DNA of 64,000 nt, taken from positions 62,001 to 126,000 of the forward strand of contig CAVZKR010000002.1 of the NCBI GenBank assembly GCA_963775935.1, given 5' to 3'. Shown one piece after another: positions 56,776-64,000 of the stretch. The notes beneath the pieces are model-generated. The model searched no databases. It worked only from the letters and a program-made list of their open reading frames with translations, and was not told the origin of the DNA. Each line of letters begins with the position of its first letter. Position 1 is the stretch's first letter. The translations under genes were made by a program, and so were the position numbers. This DNA is from JBBIPA01 sp963775935. Lineage in GTDB: Bacteria > Chloroflexota > Dehalococcoidia > GIF9 > UBA5629.

Positions 56776-58230
56776 ATGGATATAAAAGAAGAACTAATAA
56801 AGATACTAAGCTCTGAAAACGTCTCCGATAGACCTGAAACCCTAACATCTTACTCTAGGGACATGAGTCTCAGTGCGCCTGGTATGCCAAACTACGTAGC
56901 TAAGCCTGAAAATACAGGCGAGGTTCAGAAGATCATCAAGCTAGCCAATGAATTCGATATACCGGTTGTACCATGTAGTTCAGGTATCCACTTTTACGGC
57001 AACACAATTCCGAATCTCGGCGGCATAGTATTAGATTTGAGGCGGATGAATAAAATTTTGAATATCAACACAAATATAAAAATGGCAAGGGTTGAACCTG
57101 GTGTTACCTGGGGACAATTACAATCCGAATTGGCCAAGCATAATATGATGGCCCTCTGCCCATTGCTTCCTCACCCATTACAGTCGGTAGTAACCAGCCA
57201 TCTAGAGAGAGAACCAAAGCTCATACCTAAATACGAATATGCTGGCAGCATGGTAACTTTAGAAGTAGTTCTCCCAGATGGCGAAATCTTTAGAACTGGC
57301 TCTGCCTGTGTGCCTGGCTTTCCTGATAAGAGCATGGCAGAAGGGGTCAATCCGGGAGGGCCAGGAGATATCTCATGGCACTGGCTTTTACAAGGTGCTC
57401 AGGGAACTATGGGTGTGGTAACGTGGGCACAGGTCAAGATTGCGCCCAGGCCTAAAATAAATAAAACGTTTATTATTCCGTTTGAACACCTTGAAGATGC
57501 TATACAGCTGGTTTATAACGTTCAGAGACGTATGCTGGGCGAAGAGTGCCTCATATTAAATAGCTCAAATATAGCTGCTATCGTAGCTCAAAAATGGCCA
57601 GAGGATTTTGAAAATCTGAAGAAAATACTTAAACCCTGGATGGTCATTTTGGTCTTAGGTGGTGGCTGGAGATTCCCTGAAGGAAGAATAGAATATGAAG
57701 AGCAAGGGCTACATGAGGCAGCAGCTGAGTTACATATCCCTGAACTGCCAACCTCACTACCTGGTGTTCCAGGGATAGAAAGAGAACTACCCGATATGCT
57801 TCGCACTGCCTGGACTGAGGACAGAACTTTCTGGAAGTTCGCATACAAGGGTGCTTCTCAAGATCTCTTTTTCCATACGACACTTGATAAGACACCCGAG
57901 TTTGTTCGATGCATCAACCAGATAACAGCTGTGCATGGCTATCATGGGACTGGTTTCTATGTGCAGCCATTAGAATATGGCCGAGCCTGTCATTTTGAAT
58001 GCAACTTTAGTTACGATCCACATAAACTCGAGGAAGTTGAGATGATTCGTAACTTATTCGCTGAGGCTTCTGAATCTGTGCTCGATATGGGCGGTTTCTT
58101 TACTCGGCCATACGGTGTGATAGCGGATATGGTTTATGAGAGAGCTGCCAACTATACCGCAACATTGAAAAAGGTAAAGAGATTACTTGATCCCAATAAT
58201 ATCATGTCCCCAGGCAGATTATGCTTCTAA
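56776..58230 (+). CDS. FAD-linked oxidase, GlcD/PCMH-type, subunit 1
   Basis: A 484-aa FAD-binding type-4 (VAO/PCMH) flavoprotein. The FAD-binding region includes PENTGEVQKIIKLANEFDIP, VLDLRRMNKILNI, VEPGVTWGQLQSELAKHN and LQGAQGTMGVVTWAQVKI. The C-terminal cap ends LLDPNNIMSPGRLCF. No heme or Fe-S is present in this subunit. It is followed by an Fe-S protein and a second FAD oxidase, so the three should form one electron-transfer complex. Substrates of this fold include glycolate, lactate and phenols such as p-cresol. Confidence 0.83.
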   Translation: MDIKEELIKILSSENVSDRPETLTSYSRDMSLSAPGMPNYVAKPENTGEVQKIIKLANEFDIPVVPCSSGIHFYGNTIPNLGGIVLDLRRMNKILNINTNIKMARVEPGVTWGQLQSELAKHNMMALCPLLPHPLQSVVTSHLEREPKLIPKYEYAGSMVTLEVVLPDGEIFRTGSACVPGFPDKSMAEGVNPGGPGDISWHWLLQGAQGTMGVVTWAQVKIAPRPKINKTFIIPFEHLEDAIQLVYNVQRRMLGEECLILNSSNIAAIVAQKWPEDFENLKKILKPWMVILVLGGGWRFPEGRIEYEEQGLHEAAAELHIPELPTSLPGVPGIERELPDMLRTAWTEDRTFWKFAYKGASQDLFFHTTLDKTPEFVRCINQITAVHGYHGTGFYVQPLEYGRACHFECNFSYDPHKLEEVEMIRNLFAEASESVLDMGGFFTRPYGVIADMVYERAANYTATLKKVKRLLDPNNIMSPGRLCF

Positions 58231-58261
58231 CTTAAACAATACAAAATAAGTAGGTGAAAAA

Positions 58262-59521
58262 ATGTTGAATATTGAAGAATACAAACATCAAGCATCGACA
58301 TGTGTTAGGTGTAGCTTCTGCAAGTTAATAGATCTGAACTGGGTAAAAAGTGCTAGGTTTTCACGACAATGTCCCATCGATACCAGGTATAGGTTTAATC
58401 TTTATTCTGCCCATGGTTTAATTCATTCAGCGCTGGCTGAGCTTGATGGAAAGCTGGAATTTACACCGAAACTTATAGATGCACTCTGGCACTGTACCCT
58501 CTGTGGCGGCTGTGATATAAGGTGCAAACGTAATCTTGATGTTGAAGTACTATCCGTAATCGAAGGATTGCGGCAGAGGTGTGTTGAAAAAGGTGAAGGC
58601 CCTCTTCCCAAACATAAAAAACTGGCCGAAAATGTAAAAACTACTCATAACATATATGGTGCTACTCATGGAGAACGCCTCAACTGGCTACCAAAGCAGG
58701 TAAAACCTGAACAGAAGGCTGATATACTCTACTTTGTCGGCGATCCCATGTCCTACCATCGGAAAGAGCTTGCCCAGGCAACTGTAAATCTGCTCGATAA
58801 AGTCGGTGTGAAGTTCATGCTTCTCGAGGATGAGTGGAGCAGCGGGCATGAGCTGTTTGCTATTGCCCAGTTAGAGCTGGCAAAGGAGATGACAGAGCAT
58901 AATATAAGGGCTATTGAGAAATCAGGTGCCAAGATTGTCATTACCAGTGATGCAGAATGTTACAAGACATTGAAGGTGGATTATCCCAGGATACTGGGTA
59001 AATCAACCGAGAATTTACCATATAAAATTCTTCATATAACTGAGTATTTTAGCCGATTAATGCAAGATAGCAAGGTAGAATTCAAGAGAAATGTCCCCTT
59101 GAAGATAACCTATCACGACCCGTGTAATCTGGGGCGACTTGCCGATCCATGGTATCAATGGGAGCCAAAGTACGAGCCGCCTAATATCGCTGTGGGTAAG
59201 ACATGGCGGCGTGGGGACAAAGGGGTTTATGAACCGCCAAGGGCTATTTTAAAAGCAATTAAAGGTGTAGAGCTTGTTGAAATGGAGAGGCATCATGATA
59301 ATGCCTGGTGTTGTGGCTATGGTGGTGGTGTTGGTTTAGCTTTCCCTGATTTTGCAAAGTGGACAGCCATGGAACGGATTAAGGAGGCTGGAGAAACAGG
59401 TGCTGAGGCGATAGTGAGCTGTTGTCCTCACTGCAAGGATATGCTTGGTGGAACTGCCACAGCTCAGAAGACCGGGATGAAAGTTTACGATATTACCGAA
59501 GTAATGCTTCGGGCAATCTAA
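58262..59521 (+). CDS. HdrD/GlpC/GlcF-like Fe-S electron-transfer subunit
   Basis: A 419-aa protein. The N-terminal part has two Cys groups (STCVRCSFCKLID ... CP and CTLCGGCDIRCKR) for [4Fe-4S] clusters. The C-terminal part has two CCG-type domains (TYHDPCNLGR, WCCGYGGGVGLAFP, SCCPHCKDML), as in heterodisulfide reductase HdrD and glycolate oxidase GlcF. It probably passes electrons from the flanking FAD subunits to quinone or another carrier. No transmembrane segment is seen, so membrane contact would need another subunit. It is placed between two FAD oxidases with spacers of about 30 bases. Confidence 0.85.
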   Translation: MLNIEEYKHQASTCVRCSFCKLIDLNWVKSARFSRQCPIDTRYRFNLYSAHGLIHSALAELDGKLEFTPKLIDALWHCTLCGGCDIRCKRNLDVEVLSVIEGLRQRCVEKGEGPLPKHKKLAENVKTTHNIYGATHGERLNWLPKQVKPEQKADILYFVGDPMSYHRKELAQATVNLLDKVGVKFMLLEDEWSSGHELFAIAQLELAKEMTEHNIRAIEKSGAKIVITSDAECYKTLKVDYPRILGKSTENLPYKILHITEYFSRLMQDSKVEFKRNVPLKITYHDPCNLGRLADPWYQWEPKYEPPNIAVGKTWRRGDKGVYEPPRAILKAIKGVELVEMERHHDNAWCCGYGGGVGLAFPDFAKWTAMERIKEAGETGAEAIVSCCPHCKDMLGGTATAQKTGMKVYDITEVMLRAI

Positions 59522-59546
59522 TATATAAAAGGGGAAGGAGACAGTA

Positions 59547-61028
59547 ATGGCTATACCTAGAGAAGCGTATCAGACACTGCAATCTATTGTTGGGCATGAA
59601 TGGGTCAGCGATGACCCTGCTATATGCGAAGCCGACCGCTATTGTGTTTTAACAGGTGGTCCCATAGCACAAATCAGACCGGCATGCAGCATCGAGCCGG
59701 CAAGCGGTGAAGAAGTTCAGGCAATTGTCAGAGTAGCTAACAGGTATAAACTACCCTTTTTTGCCACGAGTAGTTACTTTTTCCCCGATGCTTCACCTAA
59801 AAAAGAAAATACTATTCTTATTGATTTGAAGCGGATGAACTGCCTCGAGATAGATGAAAAGAACCTATACGCTGTTGTAGAACCGGGAGTTTGCTTCTCT
59901 GCGCTTCAGGCTGAATTGTTAGCGAAAGGGCTTTTCACTTTTGTCCCAGGGTGCGGAGGAAACACTTCGGTGTTAGCCAATACTATTAATATGGGCGATG
60001 CCCCTCTGGGTTGGAGGCATGGCCTCGGCTACCAGAGAATGTTAGCTGCGGAATGGGTACTGCCAGATGGAGAAATGTTGAAATTAGGTTCTCGATCTAT
60101 GTTCAAGGACTTCTTCTGGGGTGAAGGTCTGGGTCCTGACCTTCGTGGTTTAATGAGAGGAGGGCGAGGGCAGAGATCAAAGCTTGGAATTGTTACAAAG
60201 TTAGGAGTAAAAATATTCCCCTTTGTATCAGAAAAACTTGAACCAGAAGGATGGTCATTTCATACAACTTTAAGACTGCCCGCAAACCGGTTCAAATGGT
60301 ATAACATTCGTTTCTCAAATAAAGATGATGCCATCAGGACACTGTATGAGGTGGCTAAGTGCGAGATAGCTTTAATTGTAATGACTGCGCCCCCGCTATT
60401 TTTTGCTGTGGCCAGAAGCAGAGGATTGGGTTGTGGCGGTTTCTGGCAGCAGTGGACTGAAATGGGCACCAAGCTAAATCCTAATCAGCTGTCGCTCCGA
60501 GTTCTACTATATGGTATTGGGTCTGAAAAACGCTTGGCTTACGAGGAAAAGGTACTATTAGATATTGTCACTGAGTACGGTGGCACAGCACGTGAGGCTC
60601 CAGGTCGTGATGAAACAAATTTCATGGCTGCAGATGCAATCTGTGCTAATACTGTTGGAGGTAGGTTCAATTCTGAGGTTTGTTACGAATCGATCGGCCA
60701 AGCTGTAAAGTATAGCCAGGTTGTTAATGAGATAACAGAAAAGCATAAACCTCCAATTTTAGAGGAATATGGTACAACAAATTGGATCTGTCCCTACGAA
60801 TTAGGCTATATAACGAAAATGGAGTGTCTCCGTATGACTTCTGTGGAGCATGGTGATGAACTAGGAGTCTGGAAGCAGGAGTGCCATCAAGCTTGTATCG
60901 ATAATGGTATTTATACGTTGTTCCCTGACGAGACCGAACTATTTGGTCCTGCCTGGGGTAATTACCACGAGAAGGAAGGGAAAATAAAGGAGATTTTCGA
61001 TCCAAACAATATTTCATATCCCGATTAG
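59547..61028 (+). CDS. FAD-linked oxidase, PCMH/VAO-type, subunit 2
   Basis: A 493-aa FAD-binding type-4 protein with PASGEEVQAIVRVANRYKLP, LIDLKRMNCLEID, VEPGVCFSALQAELLAKG and GRGQRSKLGIVTKLGVKIFP. The C-terminus ends EIFDPNNISYPD. It is distantly related to the first FAD subunit but closer in feel to 4-cresol dehydrogenase or vanillyl-alcohol oxidase. AAGGAGACAGTA precedes the ATG. With its neighbours it makes an FAD/Fe-S/FAD module next to a phenol-acting Mo enzyme, so oxidation of a phenolic or alicyclic alcohol is a reasonable inference. Confidence 0.82.
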   Translation: MAIPREAYQTLQSIVGHEWVSDDPAICEADRYCVLTGGPIAQIRPACSIEPASGEEVQAIVRVANRYKLPFFATSSYFFPDASPKKENTILIDLKRMNCLEIDEKNLYAVVEPGVCFSALQAELLAKGLFTFVPGCGGNTSVLANTINMGDAPLGWRHGLGYQRMLAAEWVLPDGEMLKLGSRSMFKDFFWGEGLGPDLRGLMRGGRGQRSKLGIVTKLGVKIFPFVSEKLEPEGWSFHTTLRLPANRFKWYNIRFSNKDDAIRTLYEVAKCEIALIVMTAPPLFFAVARSRGLGCGGFWQQWTEMGTKLNPNQLSLRVLLYGIGSEKRLAYEEKVLLDIVTEYGGTAREAPGRDETNFMAADAICANTVGGRFNSEVCYESIGQAVKYSQVVNEITEKHKPPILEEYGTTNWICPYELGYITKMECLRMTSVEHGDELGVWKQECHQACIDNGIYTLFPDETELFGPAWGNYHEKEGKIKEIFDPNNISYPD

Positions 61029-61222
61029 CAAATATGACAAACAAAATATTTTTTTGAAGTTTTCGGTAAGAAAGAAATAACGATAGATCTGAAACGGATT
61101 GATAATAAATATTACAGGACTATATATCATAAGGATAATTCCGCAATGAATACACAAAGCCAAAAACAACGTTATTGATCGGTATATTGATATGTTTCTA
61201 ATAACAACGTGTGGAGGCAAAA

Positions 61223-63878
61223 ATGTTATTAAAACAACACGATTATAAAAAAGAAGCAACAACTGATAAGAGCGGTCGTCAAAGGACTTGGATTTTGCTC
61301 GGTAATGTCAGATTCAAATTTATCTGTTGTTGATATCAAGGATAATAAAATCGTTAGGATAAGGCCGTTACACTACGACTGGAAATACAAGTATGAGGAA
61401 CTTGGTAACTGGGAGATTAAAGCACGTGGTAGGACTTTTAAGACAGTCCCCAAGTCTCTGATACCCCCTTTCAGTCTTGCATATAAAAAACGTGCTATAT
61501 CGCCGAACAGAATCCTATTTCCGCTTAAAAGAATAGATTGGGATCCTAAAGGCAAGAGAAATCCCCATAACAGGGGGATTAGCAAGTACATAAGAATTTC
61601 ATGGGACGAAGCTATCGATATCGTGGTGAATGAACTAAAAAGGATTAAGGATACCTACGGTATGTCGGCTGTTCTTACCCAAGCCGATGGACATGGGGAA
61701 ACGCAGAATATCCACGCTCCTCATGGTTGTCAGGAGCGATTACTCGAGCTTCTTGGTGGTTTCACTCATCAAATGAGAAATCCCGATAGTTGGGAAGGTT
61801 GGTATTGGGGTGCCAAGTATTCTTGGGGTTGTGAACCCCTTGGTAAACAGCAACCACAGACGAATGTCTTTCCCGATGCGGCTGAAAATGCTGATATTAT
61901 CCTTTATTGGGGATGCGATCCAGAAACGACACCCTGGGGCTGGCAGGGTCAGCTATCCAGCAAGCTCTGCTACTGGTTTACTGAACTTGGTATAAAACAG
62001 ATATACATCTGCCCAGATCTAAACTATGGCGCAGCGGTACATGCTGATAAATGGATACCTATATTGCCCAACACAGATGCAGCGATGATGCTAGCTATAG
62101 CCTTCGTCTGGATTAACGAAGAATCTTATGACAAGGACTATATATCAACTCATACTTATGGCTTTGACCAGTTCCATGATTACGTTATTGGGAAGGAAGA
62201 TGGCATTTCAAAAACGCCGAAGTGGGCGGAAGGAAAGTGTGGTGTTCCAGCACGCTTGATTAAGGCTTTGGCTAGGGAGTGGGCAAAGAAAGCAGTTTCA
62301 ATTGCACACTCCAACGGCGGATCTAGAATTAGGGGGCCATTCTCCACTGAGCCCGCTAGGCTCGAGGTCTGCCTGTTAGCTATGCAAGGACTAGGAAAAC
62401 CGGGGGTTAACCAAATATCTTTTATCGAATGGGGCTTATTCTGCCCGTCGTGGCAGTACCCGCTGCCTGCACCAGTAGAACTTCCTGACGTATCCGCTGC
62501 CTGCATGGGCCAAAAAGCACTAGTAATGGCTGTGGAAAAAGGGCTGATATCAGCAGAAGAAGTTTTACCGATGCCTAAGCCTAGTCAAATTATTCCTAAG
62601 ACCTTAATTCACGATGCTATTCTGAAACCTCCTATTAAGTGGTACGGGTCTACCGCCGCCGGAGCACCAATAGAAGACCAATTTATGGAATATCATTTCC
62701 CTACTCCGGGGTGTTCTCGGATACACATGATATGGTCAGACACACCATGCCTAACAACATGCTGGAATGACAGCAATAATACGCTCTCAGCTTACCGAGA
62801 TCCCTCTATTGAGTTTATTCTCGTTCAGCACCCATGGATGGAGAATGACTGTTATTTTGCGGATATCATTCTGCCTTCAAACACTAAATTCGAATCAGGA
62901 AAAGATATAGCCATTGATATATTTAGCGGACAATATCATAGCCTTGTCATTGAAGAGCAGTGCATCGAACCTTTAGGAGAATCCGTAACTGATTTTGAAG
63001 TCGTCTGTAAAATCGCCGAGAGGATGGGGTTATTGGGAGACTACCTGAAAGGAAAAACTCCTGATGAGTGGCTGAAAATCGGTTATGAGACCTCTGGGGT
63101 AGCTCGTATGGTTACTTGGGAGCGATTGAACAATAAGAAATACTGGGTCGTTCCTCATAATCCCAAGTGGAAAGAGAATAAAGCCGGGCTTTGGGGCTTT
63201 TATAACGATCCGAAAAATAACCCACTTAAAACACCATCCGGCAAAGTAGAGTTTGCTTCGCAGCAAATTGTCAAGCACTTCCCCGATGATAATGAGAGGC
63301 CGCCTGTACCACATTGGATCGAGAAGACTGATAGCCATGATGAAAGGCAATCCAGCGATAGAGCAAAGAAATATCCTTTGTTAGTGATATCCAATCACGG
63401 GCGTTGGCGTCTTCATGCCCAGCTTGATGATATCTCTTGGTTCCATGAAATAAAAACGGGGAAAGTCAAAGGTTCTGATGGATACCTCTATGAACCATGC
63501 TGGCTTAATCCAAAAACAGCTGAAGAGCGCAGCATTAATCACAGCGATATCATCAAGGTATATAACGAGAGGGGTGCAGTCCTGTGCGGTGCCTATATAA
63601 CGGAAAGGTTGATGCCCGGCGTAGCGTATATAGACCATGGCGCTCGTTACGACCCCATCATTCCAGGTGAACTTGATAGAGGTGGTGCCATTAATACTAT
63701 AACACCTCATAATTGCACATCCAAAAATGCTGCCGGTATGGCTACTAGCGGTTATCTTGTTGAAGTGGAAAAGGTAACTATGGCTCAAATGGAAGAATGG
63801 AAAATAAAGTATCCTAAAGCATTTGAAAGAGAGTATGACCCAGCTTCGGGTCTCCGCTTCAATAGCTGGGTCGAATAA
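61223..63878 (+). CDS. Transhydroxylase-like Mo oxidoreductase, copy 3 (N-terminal frameshift)
   Basis: A DMSO-reductase-family protein of about 885 aa, closest to AthL, with TQADGHGETQNIHAPHGC, RNPDSWEGWYWG (Asp-Ser kept) and the C-terminal GGAINTITPHNCTSKNAAG. The long frame is open from ATG 61305 (857 aa), but that ATG has no ribosome site. The true start is probably ATG 61223, with GGAGG 7 bases upstream (LLKQHDYKKEATTDK). An extra base near 61272 shifts the frame before VVKGLGFCSVMSDSN, which matches the other copies' N-termini. No athS-like gene follows within the window. It sits about 195 bases after the FAD/Fe-S/FAD genes, suggesting co-function. Confidence 0.82.
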
Positions 63879-64000
63879 AGCACGTAATTTAACGGAGGTT
63901 TTTTTGTTATAGCTTCAACATTGAGAAGCCTTTTAAATTTATTATGGCATTCACCTAATATCAATCCTACATTATATTGACAAATGCAAATGTATTATTA

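Noticed and set aside
1..64000. CRISPR array, prophage or toxin-antitoxin module
   Set aside because: I saw no regularly spaced short repeats, no phage structural genes and no paired small toxin-antitoxin genes.

Overview
The window looks like an accessory catabolic region from an anaerobic, AT-rich bacterium. Substrate-binding lipoproteins carry long Thr/Pro/Ala linkers after the lipobox Cys, the Lrp-type regulator is a double-module protein, and many Mo/Fe-S and CoA enzymes are present. That combination would fit Chloroflexota (Dehalococcoidia-like) or possibly Desulfobacterota, but no rRNA or marker gene is present, so the taxonomy is only a guess.

Layout. 1-3470: end of a branched-chain-type ABC transporter (LivM, LivG, LivF), an amidohydrolase scrap and an MFS carrier. 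3471-4821: scar region with a 3' tRNA-Gly fragment and hyuA and molybdoenzyme scraps. 4878-8326: a pyrogallol:phloroglucinol transhydroxylase-like pair (AthL 874 aa, AthS 272 aa). 8370-18064: two copies of a hydantoinase/acetone carboxylase-like hyuA-hyuB pair, in which one copy keeps hyuB intact and the other keeps hyuA. 18137-22385: a ferredoxin pseudogene, an intact LivK lipoprotein and several decayed copies. 22430-30555: a double Lrp regulator and a minus-strand gene set BKACE, 3-hydroxyacyl-CoA dehydrogenase-like, FAH, [IS], SDR and 6-oxocamphor-hydrolase-like crotonase. 31312-39573: an OppA/DppBC/DppDF-type ABC transporter with an M29-like protein. 40016-43768: a frameshifted second AthL-like gene, a ferredoxin pseudogene and a YCII protein. 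43925-48136: nested insertion sequences (IS110 fragment, IS3, IS630, second IS3). 48472-63878: a long plus-strand run (DUF35, thiolase, two acyl-CoA dehydrogenases, flavoprotein reductase, M24 protein, CoA-transferase, FAD/Fe-S/FAD oxidoreductase set and a third AthL-like gene).

Biological reading. The transhydroxylase makes phloroglucinol from pyrogallol. The minus-strand set then offers, in principle, every later step: ring reduction (SDR), hydrolytic opening of a cyclic beta-diketone (crotonase with the 6-oxocamphor hydrolase catalytic residues), oxidation of the 3-hydroxy group (dehydrogenase) and acetyl-CoA-dependent beta-keto acid cleavage (BKACE). I infer a trihydroxybenzene degradation island with an unusual crotonase-type ring-opening enzyme. 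The 48-64 kb operon looks like a separate CoA-dependent pathway coupled to another transhydroxylase-like Mo enzyme, substrate unknown.

The region is very plastic: duplications, gene conversion, nested IS elements and many single-base frameshifts. Some of the frameshifts may be sequencing errors rather than true pseudogenes.
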